A DNA stretch of 39,716 nucleotides from an uncultured Clostridia bacterium. Its GTDB lineage: Bacteria > Bacillota > Clostridia > Christensenellales > Borkfalkiaceae. Under the pieces are notes generated by a model. That model was not told where the DNA came from. It ran no database searches and worked only from the letters and a program-made list of their open reading frames with translations. Each line of letters begins with the position of its first letter. Position 1 is the first letter of the stretch. Below, piece by piece: positions 1-8,345 of this stretch. A program made the translations under genes and the position numbers. The stretch is from contig CALVMR010000028.1 of the NCBI GenBank assembly GCA_944346885.1, forward strand, positions 1-39,716. Direction: 5' to 3'.

Positions 1-2
1 AT

Positions 3-1253
3 TACCAGATGCGCATGATCCCCTCCGTTACGGCGGACCGCGGCTACGCGATGATCCTCAACGCGGATATGATGCGCGCGGCGGGGCTGGACCCGGACGA
101 GTACGACGTGCTCAACCCGGACGGCTATAAAAACATGAACTTTTCGGACTTCGAAGAGATGATGTACACCGTGAAAAGCCTGCCGCAGTACGCGAGCATG
201 CGTTACCCCATCGCGGCAAAACCGTGGGATATCGTGCGCTTGTTCGGCGGCGTGTTTGACGGCGACTACGGCGTAAACGTCATCCAAGAGGACGGCTCCG
301 TTGTGCCCGGTTACTTCACCGAGGGCGGGCAGAGGATGCTCGACTATATGTGGAAGTGGGCAAGAGACGGCATTTGGGAAAACGAATCCTTGCAGGTAGA
401 CGATACCGACCGCATCGGCTGGTTCGCAAACGAATCTTCCGCGGTGTACATGTCGTACCCGGACGTGGAGTACCTCATTTCCTCCATGCGCACGGTATCC
501 AGCATCAATTCGCAGCTGGATTACGTGATGATCGCGCCCCTCGCCGACGACGTGACCGAGGAGGGGATCGCCTACGCCGCCGAACACGACGGGCAGGGCA
601 TCGTGCGCGGAAACATGAAGGATAACAAGGCTTCCGAAGCGCTCATTATCCCCGACCACCGCGATACCGATACCGAGGTGCTGCTCTCCTTTATCGATTG
701 GCAGCTCTCCTCCAAGGAAAATTACGAGTTGTGCAAATACGGCGTCAAGGGCACCCATTGGGACGAAGGCGATCCCATCGCTTGGGGCGAGGATACGTAC
801 GAAACGTGGGTGTATCCGCTTTCCGACCGCGAGGAGTTCACGCAGCATCCGCCCTATTCGGGCAAATACCTGCTGGTGGAAAACATCAACATTTCCAACC
901 GTCTGCGCGGAGACTACACCGCCGACGAATCGGCGTGGTATTTGACCGCCCGCAACGACTTTGAGGCATACGATTCCGATTCCGCCGAAGGCTTCTGGCT
1001 GCCGGAGATCAAGGATAACGAGATCCGCAACCAAGAGGGCATTCTCGAACAGAACTTCGTGCAGTATGTGCGCGGACCCGCGTGGAACGGGCAGGGCAGC
1101 AACGCGCCTTCCAAAATCATTTTGGAGGAGGAAGCGGGCGGCTGGCTGGCTTATTGGAACCAGTATTGCCAAAAATACCTTACTTTCCTGACGCAGCAGA
1201 CGCAGAGTTCGATCGCGCACTTTGAAGAGCTGTGGGGGATCGAGATCGCTTAA
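3..1253 (+). CDS. ABC transporter extracellular solute-binding protein, C-terminal part (5' truncated)
   Basis: The reading frame is open from the window edge (codons for Tyr-Gln precede the first Met at 9), so the N-terminus, signal peptide and start lie outside the window. At least 416 residues remain. The chain has the aromatic-rich, acidic character of family 1 sugar-binding lipoproteins: segments such as MILNADMMRAAGLDPDEY, a W-x-x-G-rich middle, FANESSAVYMSYPDVEYL and a late WLAYWNQYCQKYL stretch. In the family these proteins hand oligosaccharides to an ABC permease at the cell surface; here the substrate is inferred only from the two glycoside hydrolases just downstream. The permease genes, if linked, should lie upstream of the window. 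The stop at 1251-1253 is followed by a hairpin. Assignment to the solute-binding superfamily is fairly sure; the sugar is unknown. Confidence 0.75.
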   Translation, partial: YQMRMIPSVTADRGYAMILNADMMRAAGLDPDEYDVLNPDGYKNMNFSDFEEMMYTVKSLPQYASMRYPIAAKPWDIVRLFGGVFDGDYGVNVIQEDGSVVPGYFTEGGQRMLDYMWKWARDGIWENESLQVDDTDRIGWFANESSAVYMSYPDVEYLISSMRTVSSINSQLDYVMIAPLADDVTEEGIAYAAEHDGQGIVRGNMKDNKASEALIIPDHRDTDTEVLLSFIDWQLSSKENYELCKYGVKGTHWDEGDPIAWGEDTYETWVYPLSDREEFTQHPPYSGKYLLVENINISNRLRGDYTADESAWYLTARNDFEAYDSDSAEGFWLPEIKDNEIRNQEGILEQNFVQYVRGPAWNGQGSNAPSKIILEEEAGGWLAYWNQYCQKYLTFLTQQTQSSIAHFEELWGIEIA

Positions 1254-1263
1254 AAAAGGAGGG

Positions 1264-1293
1264 AAGGGCGAGGAGGTTTCCCCGCCCTTTTTT
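1264..1293 (+). terminator. Intrinsic terminator or attenuator between binding protein and glycosidase genes
   Basis: AAGGGCG (1264-1270) pairs with CGCCCTT (1283-1289), with two further G-C pairs past one mismatch, and a run of T follows to 1293. It lies only 10 bases after the binding-protein stop and 8 bases before the next start codon. It could therefore end the upstream message or set a lower expression level for the downstream glycosidases. Confidence 0.65.
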
Positions 1294-1301
1294 AAAAAAA
1301 T

Positions 1302-2846
1302 ATGGTAAGAGGAAAATTTAAAAAACTTCTGTGCATTGTATTCTCGCTGCTGTTTGTCGGGCTGCTTGCCGCCTGCGATACGGGCGAGGGCGGCGCCAAA
1401 GACTACGGAGACCCGAACGCGAACACCGAGGTGCCCGCTTCCTCCGTCACCTTGGAGATCCCCAAGGACGGCAACGGAAAGGACGTGATCTTTGTCGGCG
1501 CCGAGCTGGATCCCTATTGGTTCTCCCAAAACGCGGGCAGGACGATCATCGACGAAGAGGCGGGGGAAAACTACCTCATCGAAGGAGAGGTGTTCAACGA
1601 GCTGTTCGTCGGCCGCATTGCGGAGATGGGAATCAAGTTTTTCCGCATGATGTTCCTCACCTCTTGGTACTGCCCCGATGAGGCTTCGTATACGAGCAAA
1701 AATTACGATTGGGACAGCGAGCAGATGGAAAGCGTGTACGCCATGCTCGACGTAGCGCAAAATTACGGCATCGAAGTGTGCGCCACCATGTGGCTGTGGG
1801 ATTCCGACTTTATGAAGGTGAACCCCGAAAACGACTGGTCGCTCTGCACCGATCACGCCGTTTTTGCCGAGGTGTGCGCCGATCTGGTCGATTACCTCAT
1901 CAACGAGCGCGGCTACACCTGCATCAAATACTTTACCCCCGTCAACGAGCCTACCTCCACCTTCCCGCTTACCTATGACGCGCCCAACGCCATGTTCGTG
2001 TACTCCGACTATGTGGAGATGTGCGTGGCGATGGACGAAGCGTTTGAAGAGGCGGGCGTGCGTGACGACGTGCAGTTCATCCTCAGCGACGACACGATGA
2101 ACCTTACCTGGCTGGAAGAGACGGGCAAACAGCTTTCGGAAGTGGCGGATATCCTCAATTCGCACAACTATTCGTACACGTTGGAAGATTCCAATGCGTA
2201 CATGTCGGGCGAGGGGTACGACCAAAACTTTAAGGCATTTGCGGATAAGGCAAACGAATACGGCAAGGCGCACGTGTTCGGCGAATTCGGCACCAACAAT
2301 CCGAACAGGGAAGAGTTCCGTTCGCCGGAGCGCGGGCTGCAAGTGGCGCGCATTGCGCTGAACATGTTCAACGCGGGCAGCCAGGGCATGAGCTACTGGG
2401 TGCTGTTCAACGAGTTCTACTTTGTGGAGGAGGACGAATCTTCTTCCTCGATGAACACCACGATGGGGCTGTGGGGCAGTGCAGACGAAGGGTATGCCTG
2501 CCGCCCGGTGTACTATTCGTATTCGATGCTGACGCGCTTTGTGCGCAAGGGGATGGATATCTATACCATCGATATCGAAGACGAAGACCTGATGGCGGTC
2601 GCCTTTTCGGACGGCGAAAACTGGACATACTGCGTCGTCAACACGGCGGAGAGCGAAAAGGAGGTTTCCTTCCTCAACCGCAACCTCTTCCCGCAGCACA
2701 TGGCGCGCTATGTGTACGATATGAACAACGTGCCCACCGATAACAGGGTGATCGGGGCAAACGGATGGCTCGGCTGCGACGGAAGGGTGCTCACCGATAC
2801 GCTGCCCGCACAGTCGTTCACCGTGTATACCACTTTGGAGGGTTAA
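1302..2846 (+). CDS. Lipoprotein glycoside hydrolase, clan GH-A (GH5/GH39-like TIM barrel)
   Basis: 514 residues. A basic N-terminus and hydrophobic stretch end in a lipobox with Cys25 (GLLAAC), so the mature protein should be a surface-anchored lipoprotein. Two signatures of retaining clan GH-A enzymes are visible: TPVNEPT with the likely acid/base Glu216, and FGEFGTNN with the likely nucleophile Glu328. They sit 112 residues apart, as expected for strands beta-4 and beta-7 of a TIM barrel. The last 90 residues or so look like the beta-sandwich often attached to these barrels. The next gene is a paralogue with the same architecture, 2 bases downstream. The only Met near the signal peptide is at 1302; no good ribosome binding site lies within 15 bases, the nearest purine-rich run being inside the hairpin before it. 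The substrate cannot be read from sequence; a plant or mucosal polysaccharide is plausible. Confidence 0.75.
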   Translation: MVRGKFKKLLCIVFSLLFVGLLAACDTGEGGAKDYGDPNANTEVPASSVTLEIPKDGNGKDVIFVGAELDPYWFSQNAGRTIIDEEAGENYLIEGEVFNELFVGRIAEMGIKFFRMMFLTSWYCPDEASYTSKNYDWDSEQMESVYAMLDVAQNYGIEVCATMWLWDSDFMKVNPENDWSLCTDHAVFAEVCADLVDYLINERGYTCIKYFTPVNEPTSTFPLTYDAPNAMFVYSDYVEMCVAMDEAFEEAGVRDDVQFILSDDTMNLTWLEETGKQLSEVADILNSHNYSYTLEDSNAYMSGEGYDQNFKAFADKANEYGKAHVFGEFGTNNPNREEFRSPERGLQVARIALNMFNAGSQGMSYWVLFNEFYFVEEDESSSSMNTTMGLWGSADEGYACRPVYYSYSMLTRFVRKGMDIYTIDIEDEDLMAVAFSDGENWTYCVVNTAESEKEVSFLNRNLFPQHMARYVYDMNNVPTDNRVIGANGWLGCDGRVLTDTLPAQSFTVYTTLEG

Positions 2847-2848
2847 GA

Positions 2849-4441
2849 ATGAAAAAGATCATCGCGGCATTGCTGGCATTGCTGTTGTGCCTTTGCGCCG
2901 CCGTTGCCTGCACCGAGGAGGAGCTGACCGTACCGGAGGGGAGCACGCTGCTCGAAGCGGATTATGCGACCGGCGTTACCACGCGCGGGCTGGGCATGGA
3001 ATTCGATCCGCACTACTTTTCGCAGAACTTCCCCGATGAGATCGACGATCCGAGCAGCGGCACGGGCGGCTGGGAGATCATTTCCGAGCGTGTGCGGCAG
3101 ATGAAGCCGGAGTCCTTCCGCGTCATGGTGCTGCCCGAATGGTTGGAACCGCAAAACGACAACGACGACCCCGACGTGCTCAACGAAGAGGCGCTCACCA
3201 AGGATAGTTTGGAGATGCAGTCTCTGCGCAAACTGCTCGATTTGGCGCAGGAAGAGGGGATCTCCGTCACGTTCGTGCTCTGGGGCGTCAGCCGCAACGC
3301 AACGCTGGCGGCAAACAACTGGCGTTCGGAGCCCTATTGGATGGCGTCAAACAACCAAAACGCGCCCGCGGGCATCTCGCCGAACTGGGTCGTCGGGCCG
3401 AAGGACGAGATGGAGGATGAGTTCGTCGAGCTGTTCTACGCCTACATGAAGGTGCTGCGCGTAGACGAGGGGTACACCTGCATCAAGCAGATCACCCCCG
3501 TCAACGAGCCGTGCTGGTCGTACCAGATCGAGGGCACCGCTTGGGCGGACGGCCCGCAGGATACGCCCTTCTTCCCGTACTATGCGAGCATGGTGCGCAA
3601 GCTGGACGAAAAATTCCGCGAAGAGGGCATCCGCGACCTGTTTGAATTTAACTTGGGAGACGCCACGGATACCCGTGCCGAAAAGTGGCTGACGCGCACG
3701 GCGATCGACTTGCAGGATCAAACCGACCTCGTGAACGCGCATACCTACATCTTCGGGTACGAAACGCCCAATTCGACCATTGCAAGCTGGACGCAGACGA
3801 GCTACAACATCGCAAAATCGATCGGGGCGGATTTCTTCGTCGGCGAGTTCGGCACCAACGCCGTGGAGGGTTCGACGCGCGCGAGCGACCTCAACGAATA
3901 CCGCCGCGGCGTGATGCTGGCGCGCATCGTTTCGCAGGTGTTCAACAACGGCGGCAGCGGGCTGAGCTACTGGACGATCATGGATTACTACAACAACCGT
4001 TCCGCCGCATACGACCAGATGATGCAAACGGGGCTTTGGCTCTCCGAAAAATCGGCGTACAGCACCGATATGGAGAATTATAGTTGGGTCACCGAAGATT
4101 TTCAGGTGCGCCCGCAGTATTACAGCTATTCGATGCTCTCCCGCTACATCGAGGCGGGGATGTCGGTCCATCCGTTGAAGATCGAAAACGAGTTCATCTC
4201 CGGTACTGCGTTTGAAAAGAACGGCGAGTACACCTACCTGCTCGTCAACCAAACGGCGGAAGCCAAAACGTATTCCATCGAAACGGATAAAAAGCTCTCC
4301 TACGGCTATTATCTGTACCAAGAGGGGGCGCTCCCTTCCGACGATTCGCTGATCGCTTCTTCGCAAACGATCCGAACGGAGGGCAAATGCCTGACCTTCG
4401 AGCTGCCCGCCAATTCGGTGCTGATGCTGGTGCGCAAGTAA
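2849..4441 (+). CDS. Lipoprotein glycoside hydrolase, clan GH-A, paralogue of the preceding gene
   Basis: 530 residues from the ATG at 2849, chosen over an in-frame upstream Met (2765) because GGAGGG lies 6 bases before it and it opens a clear signal peptide, MKKIIAALLALLLC, ending at Cys21 (AVAC). ITPVNEPCW carries the presumed acid/base Glu220 and VGEFGTNAVEG the presumed nucleophile Glu333, giving the same spacing as in the upstream gene. Both proteins also share the start of the mature chain (GMEFDPHYFSQN against GAELDPYWFSQN) and the GLSYWTIMDYYNN-type segment after the nucleophile, so they arose by tandem duplication. The two genes are separated by 2 bases and should be co-translated. 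Likely function: hydrolysis of an extracellular beta-glycan feeding the solute-binding protein upstream. The exact GH family is uncertain. Confidence 0.77.
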   Translation: MKKIIAALLALLLCLCAAVACTEEELTVPEGSTLLEADYATGVTTRGLGMEFDPHYFSQNFPDEIDDPSSGTGGWEIISERVRQMKPESFRVMVLPEWLEPQNDNDDPDVLNEEALTKDSLEMQSLRKLLDLAQEEGISVTFVLWGVSRNATLAANNWRSEPYWMASNNQNAPAGISPNWVVGPKDEMEDEFVELFYAYMKVLRVDEGYTCIKQITPVNEPCWSYQIEGTAWADGPQDTPFFPYYASMVRKLDEKFREEGIRDLFEFNLGDATDTRAEKWLTRTAIDLQDQTDLVNAHTYIFGYETPNSTIASWTQTSYNIAKSIGADFFVGEFGTNAVEGSTRASDLNEYRRGVMLARIVSQVFNNGGSGLSYWTIMDYYNNRSAAYDQMMQTGLWLSEKSAYSTDMENYSWVTEDFQVRPQYYSYSMLSRYIEAGMSVHPLKIENEFISGTAFEKNGEYTYLLVNQTAEAKTYSIETDKKLSYGYYLYQEGALPSDDSLIASSQTIRTEGKCLTFELPANSVLMLVRK

Positions 4442-4503
4442 AATAAAAAGAGAAAGAAAAGAGGGCTTGCCGCTGTGTGAGTCCTCTTTCAAGGTGCAAT
4501 ACC

Positions 4504-5553
4504 GTGTGGAATTATGTGATGGTAGTCGGCGCGGCTGTCTGCGTGGCGGGGCAGTTCGTGTTCATGAAAACGTATCAGAGCAAGGTGGGCAGCACCACCG
4601 CCAAAACCTTCGCTTTTTCGGCGATCGCCGCGGCGCTCTCCTGCTTTTTGTTTTTGTGCGTGAACGTCTTTTCGGTGCGGGTGAGCGCGTTCAGCGTCTT
4701 GATGGCGCTGGGGATGAGCTTTGCCTGCACCCTCAATTCGGTGCTCGGCATCGTCGCCGTCTCGTACGGCAAACTTTCCGTGTTCACGATGTCGATGATG
4801 CTGGGCGGGATGCTGCTGCCCTTTTTGTACGGGCTGCTCTTTTTGGAAGAACCCGTCACTCCGTGGCGCATTGCGGGCTGCGTGCTGCTCGTGGCGGCGC
4901 TCGTGTACACCTCGCTTGCGGGCAACACGGAGGGCAAAAAAAACCGCCTGCTCTTTTACGGGCTGTGCGCGCTGGTGTTCCTCTCCAACGGCGCGGTGAG
5001 CATCATCTCCAAATGCCATCAGATCGGCGCGCAGGCTTCGGGCACCATCGATTACTGCATCGTGACCTATGCCTTTATGCTCGCCTTTTCCGCCCTTTCT
5101 TTGGCGGCGTGCCTGCTTTGGCGGCGCCTGCGCGCAAAACGCGCTCCGCTGCCGCTTGCGGCGCAAGGGGAGCGCGCGCAGGCGGAAAACGGCGTGCCTG
5201 CAACGGAAAGTAGCGCGCCCATGGCGGAAAGCGGTGTGCCCGTGCAGGCTGCGGCGGATACTGCGGAGAAGGCGGAAGCGCAGGCGGGCGCGGCAAAGGG
5301 CGGCGCGCGGCGCGGCTTAGTGCTCGGCTGGCTGAGCGTGGCGGCGTATGCCGTCATCAGCGGCGCGGGGTACCTCTTGCAGCTGTTCGGCGCCGTCGAT
5401 CTGCCCGCAAGCGTGCTCTATCCCATCGTTACGGGAGGCAGCATCGTGCTGACGGCTGTGCTCGGCAGGGTGCTGTTCAAAGAGCGCGTCACTTGGAAAA
5501 TGTGGATCGGCTTCGGGGTCGCGCTGCTGGCTACGGTGCTGTTCCTGTTCTGA
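4504..5553 (+). CDS. EamA/DMT-type membrane transporter with a long hydrophilic central linker
   Basis: 349 residues from GTG at 4504 (AAGGTG 7 bases upstream); an in-frame GTG at 4477, also with a purine-rich stretch ahead of it, would add nine residues. The sequence has the two-halves layout of drug/metabolite transporters: about five hydrophobic segments, a linker, then about four to five more, ending VALLATVLFLF. The first half contains a glutamate pair before a helix (LLFLEEPVTPWRIAGCVLLV) that is mirrored in the second half (VLFKERVTWKMWIGFGVALL), the duplicated EamA signature. Between the halves is an Ala/Glu-rich hydrophilic stretch of about 65 residues, roughly 207-271, which is unusual for this family. 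It follows the glycosidases by about 60 bases in the same direction, but a shared substrate is only a guess. Confidence 0.75.
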   Translation: MWNYVMVVGAAVCVAGQFVFMKTYQSKVGSTTAKTFAFSAIAAALSCFLFLCVNVFSVRVSAFSVLMALGMSFACTLNSVLGIVAVSYGKLSVFTMSMMLGGMLLPFLYGLLFLEEPVTPWRIAGCVLLVAALVYTSLAGNTEGKKNRLLFYGLCALVFLSNGAVSIISKCHQIGAQASGTIDYCIVTYAFMLAFSALSLAACLLWRRLRAKRAPLPLAAQGERAQAENGVPATESSAPMAESGVPVQAAADTAEKAEAQAGAAKGGARRGLVLGWLSVAAYAVISGAGYLLQLFGAVDLPASVLYPIVTGGSIVLTAVLGRVLFKERVTWKMWIGFGVALLATVLFLF

Positions 5554-5806
5554 TCCTGTTCCGATCCGCCGCGCCCTTGCAGGGGCGCGGCAAAGCGTAA
5601 AAAACGCCGCCGCAAAGCGGCAACGATAGAAAGAAGCAACGGTACAAAGAAGCGGGCGCGGAAGCAATTTGCTTCCGCGCCCGCCCTGTTCGCAAAAAAT
5701 TTTCCTCCGCGCGCCGTGTTCGGCAGTTCGAGCGCTGCCGCTTAGCGGTTCGGCGCGCATGCCGCTCGGCGAAAAATGCCGCTCGGCTGTTCGGCGTACA
5801 TGCCGC
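5554..5806. repeat. Gene-free gap with a 33-bp perfect palindrome and short GC-rich repeats
   Basis: The gap lies between the convergent EamA-type gene and sepF. Bases 5652-5667 (starting GCGGGCGCGG) are exactly the reverse complement of 5669-5684, with one T at the centre. A smaller hairpin-forming stretch lies near 5600. Between 5757 and 5812 the unit ATGCCGCTCGGCG recurs about three times with changes. No T run follows the large palindrome on either strand, so it is not a textbook terminator, although it may still end both convergent transcripts. No gene is visible. Confidence 0.6.
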
Positions 5807-6133
5807 TCAGCGCGCGTCTACGCCGTCCGGCGTAAAGATGAGCATATCCTTTTGCAGCTCCGCCATACCGCCGTTTAGCGCATAGATCGCGCCGCTCAAA
5901 ATGTCAATGACGCGCGCGCTCGTTTCGGCGTTCACTTCGTTGAGGTACACGATCACGGTCAGCCCGTCTTTAAAGCGGTCGATGATCTCCTCCACGTCCG
6001 CAAAGGAGCGCGGGCGGCGGATCTGCATGGGAGAGCTGTTCCCCTTTGCATAGGGGCGCCGTTCGGGCAGGGGTTCCTCCTCGCGCGGGCGCCGTTTTGT
6101 ATCCGCTCTTCCGGATCTGAAAAAATCAAACAT
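5807..6133 (-). CDS. sepF: Cell division protein SepF
   Basis: 108 residues. The last 70 match the SepF (DUF552) core: RSFADVEEIIDRFKDG, then TVIVYLNEVN, then SARVIDILSGAIYALNGGM, then LIFTPDGVD. SepF binds the C-terminal tail of FtsZ and membrane lipid through its N-terminus, and so ties the Z ring to the membrane in Gram-positive bacteria. The first residues (MFDFFRSG) could form the short membrane-targeting helix, followed by a charged Arg/Glu/Pro linker to about residue 35. The chain is shorter than Bacillus SepF (about 150 aa) mainly through this linker. GGAG lies 8 bases before the ATG. yggS is directly upstream in the same direction, the usual Bacillota arrangement, so the two are probably cotranscribed from the promoter before yggS. 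Confidence 0.93.
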   Translation of the reverse strand: MFDFFRSGRADTKRRPREEEPLPERRPYAKGNSSPMQIRRPRSFADVEEIIDRFKDGLTVIVYLNEVNAETSARVIDILSGAIYALNGGMAELQKDMLIFTPDGVDAR

Positions 6134-6246
6134 GCGTAAAACTCCGAACTTTTCTCTATTATATCATATTTTCCGCCGCCGCACAAGCGCGCGCCCCCGG
6201 TTTGCGGCGCGGTTTTTCGGCTGTTTTGCGCCCGTGCGGGCGGGGA

Positions 6247-6918
6247 TCATACCGCGTAGTGCCGTTCGCCGAACAGGCAGGTGCCCAAGCGGATCATGTT
6301 GCTGCCGTTTTCAACGCACAGCCGCCAGTCTCCGCTCATGCCCATCGAAAGGTGCGCGCAGGCGGCGTCCTCTTTGCGCAGCGCGTCGAACAGCGCCCGC
6401 ATCCGCTTTACGAGGGCTGCCTGATCTTCCGCCTTTCCTTCGAGGGGCAGCATCGCCATCAGCCCGCGCAGGCGGATGTTTTTGTACGCCGCGCCGATCT
6501 TTTTGTAAGCGGCGTACGCCTCTTCGCTGCCGAATCCGCTTTTGGAGAGTTCGCAGCCGATGTTCACTTCCAGCAGGCACTCTGCCGTCCATGCCGCTTT
6601 TTCGGCGCGTTTTTGCAGCTCGTCGGCAAGTTCAAAGCGGTCTAAGGATTGGATCAGGTCCGTTTTACCGACGAGATATTTCACTTTATTGGTCTGCAAA
6701 TGCCCGATAAAGTGCCGCCGTGCGCCGTGCACAAAGTCGTACTTTTGCGTAAATTCCTGCACTTTGTTTTCGCCGATATCCGTAACGCCCGCGGCGATCG
6801 CCTCGTTGATCTCGTCCGCGGTGCGCGTTTTTGTTGCGGCGACCAGCGTCACTTTTTCGCCGAACGGGTTGCCTCCTTCGATCTCCCGCAGTATCGTTTT
6901 TACGTTTTCGGCTATCAT
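6247..6918 (-). CDS. yggS: YggS-family PLP homeostasis protein
   Basis: 223 residues from the ATG at 6918, chosen because GGAGG precedes it by 7 bases and it matches the family N-terminus; the frame remains open upstream without homology. Family motifs: VTLVAATKTR with the PLP-binding Lys30; DIGENKVQEF; HFIGHLQTNKVKYLV; IQSLDRFELADEL; LEVNIGCELSKSGF; LRGLMAMLP; LSMGMSGDW; and RLGTCLFGER. The protein is a fold-type III PLP-binding barrel that buffers intracellular PLP and affects amino acid pools; it has no known catalytic activity. It is followed by sepF after 113 bases and preceded by a consensus promoter. Confidence 0.95.
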   Translation of the reverse strand: MIAENVKTILREIEGGNPFGEKVTLVAATKTRTADEINEAIAAGVTDIGENKVQEFTQKYDFVHGARRHFIGHLQTNKVKYLVGKTDLIQSLDRFELADELQKRAEKAAWTAECLLEVNIGCELSKSGFGSEEAYAAYKKIGAAYKNIRLRGLMAMLPLEGKAEDQAALVKRMRALFDALRKEDAACAHLSMGMSGDWRLCVENGSNMIRLGTCLFGERHYAV

Positions 6919-6960
6919 TGCCCTGCCTCCGGAAAAAACCGCACCTATCGGTGCTGTTCT

Positions 6961-6989
6961 ATTATAGCGCGTTTTGCAAAAAGTGTCAA
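6961..6989 (-). promoter_or_regulatory. Consensus promoter of yggS-sepF, with a small leader hairpin
   Basis: Read on the minus strand: TTGACA (6989-6984), 17 bases, TATAAT (6966-6961). Transcription should begin near 6954. The first bases of the message form GCACC-GATA-GGTGC (6954-6941), then GG and six U (6938-6933), before the ribosome binding site of yggS. This could be a weak attenuator, but the 5-bp stem is short. Confidence 0.85.
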
Positions 6990-7135
6990 TGCAAGAGCGG
7001 GCGGCAGAGGAAAGATCGCGCCGCACCGCCTTCGGCGCGCAAGCAAAATAGGCGGTAAACGCCGCGGCGGAGCGCATCCTACCCAAAGCGGCGGGGGCGC
7101 AAACAAGGGGCGGAAAAACAGAGCGGCGCGCAAGC

Positions 7136-7174
7136 AAAAAAGGCGCCCTCTGCGGCAAAGCCGCAGAGGGCGCC
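7136..7174 (-). terminator. Intrinsic terminator of the leu operon
   Basis: On the minus strand a perfect 15-bp stem (7174-7160 with 7156-7142, starting GGCGCCCTCT) with a 3-base loop is followed by six T (7141-7136). It begins about 19 bases after the leuB stop. The rest of the gap down to the yggS promoter holds no recognisable gene. Confidence 0.92.
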
Positions 7175-7192
7175 CCTTTGTGCGTTTTTCGG

Positions 7193-8275
7193 TCAAATGC
7201 GTTCGATGATGAGCTTGGTCATTTCGCTGCCCTTTACTTGGGTCTTTCCTTCGCTCATGATGTCTGCGGTGCGGTAGCCCTCGTCGAGCACTTTGTTCAC
7301 CGCGTCTTCCACGGCTTTCGCCTCGTTCGTCATGTCAAAGCTGTCGCGCAGCATCATGGCGGCGGAGAGGATGGTGGCGATGGGGTTGGCGATATCCTGC
7401 CCCGCGATATCCGGCGCGCTGCCGTGGATGGGTTCGTACAGCCCGCGCTTGGTTGCGCCCAGCGAGGAGGAGGCGAGCATGCCGATGCTGCCCGTGATCA
7501 TCGCCGCTTCGTCGGAGAGAATGTCGCCGAAGATGTTGGAGGTGACCACCACGTCAAACTGCGCGGGGTTTTTGACCAGCTGCATCGCCGTGTTGTCTAC
7601 AAGCATATCCGTCAGCTCTACATCGGGGTACTCTTTGGCAACGGCGTGCACCACTTCGCGCCACAGGCGGGAGGATTCGAGCACGTTCGCCTTATCGATG
7701 GAAGTTACGTGCTTTCTGCGCTTGCGCGCAAGGTCAAAGGCGATGCGCGCGATGCGCTCGATCTCCGGCACGCTGTACTTTTCGGTATCATAGGCGTAGG
7801 GCACGCCGCCCTCTTCGCCTCTGCCGCGTTCGCCGAAGTAAATGCCGCCGATCAGCTCGCGCACGACCACGAGGTCGATGCCGCGTTCGGCGATATCCTT
7901 GCGCAGCGGGCAGGCGCCCGCTAAGGCGGGGAACAGCTTTGCGGGGCGCAGGTTGGAGTACAGCCCCAGCGCCGCGCGGATCTTCAAAAGCCCCGCTTCG
8001 GGGCGCAGGTGACCGGGCAGGCTGTTGATGCGCGGGTCGTTTACCGCCCCGCCGACCGCGCCCAGCAGCACGCTGTCGGAGGCGAGGCAGCGGTCGATGG
8101 TGACCTGCGGCAGCGGTTCGCCCGTCTTTTCGATGGCGCATACGCCCATCAAAAGGTGTTCGAATGTAAATTCGTGCCCGAATTTTTCTCCGATCTTTTT
8201 CAAAACGGCAATGGCGCCGTCCGTGATCTCCGGGCCGATGCCGTCGCCCGCGAGCACTGCGATGTGTTTTTTCAT
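7193..8275 (-). CDS. leuB: 3-isopropylmalate dehydrogenase
   Basis: 360 residues, the usual length. It catalyses the NAD-dependent oxidative decarboxylation of 3-isopropylmalate to 4-methyl-2-oxopentanoate in leucine synthesis; LeuB-type enzymes can also act on beta-methylmalate in the citramalate route. Motifs: [12 protein letters not shown] at the N-terminus; [34 protein letters not shown] with the substrate-binding arginines; [36 protein letters not shown] with the catalytic Lys; [18 protein letters not shown] with the metal-binding aspartates; and [25 protein letters not shown] for NAD. AGGAGA precedes the ATG by 8 bases. It is the last gene of leuC-leuD-orf-leuB. Confidence 0.97.
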   Translation of the reverse strand: MKKHIAVLAGDGIGPEITDGAIAVLKKIGEKFGHEFTFEHLLMGVCAIEKTGEPLPQVTIDRCLASDSVLLGAVGGAVNDPRINSLPGHLRPEAGLLKIRAALGLYSNLRPAKLFPALAGACPLRKDIAERGIDLVVVRELIGGIYFGERGRGEEGGVPYAYDTEKYSVPEIERIARIAFDLARKRRKHVTSIDKANVLESSRLWREVVHAVAKEYPDVELTDMLVDNTAMQLVKNPAQFDVVVTSNIFGDILSDEAAMITGSIGMLASSSLGATKRGLYEPIHGSAPDIAGQDIANPIATILSAAMMLRDSFDMTNEAKAVEDAVNKVLDEGYRTADIMSEGKTQVKGSEMTKLIIERI

Positions 8276-8345
8276 GATAAACGTCTCCTGTTTTTTAAAA
8301 GTTTGGCAGTTTGTTTGGGGGCGGGCGCGAAAAACGGGTCCGCTT

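Noticed and set aside
3347..4492. 381-codon minus-strand frame opposite the second glycosidase
   Set aside because: Antisense shadow; the plus-strand gene has signal peptide, catalytic motifs and ribosome binding site.
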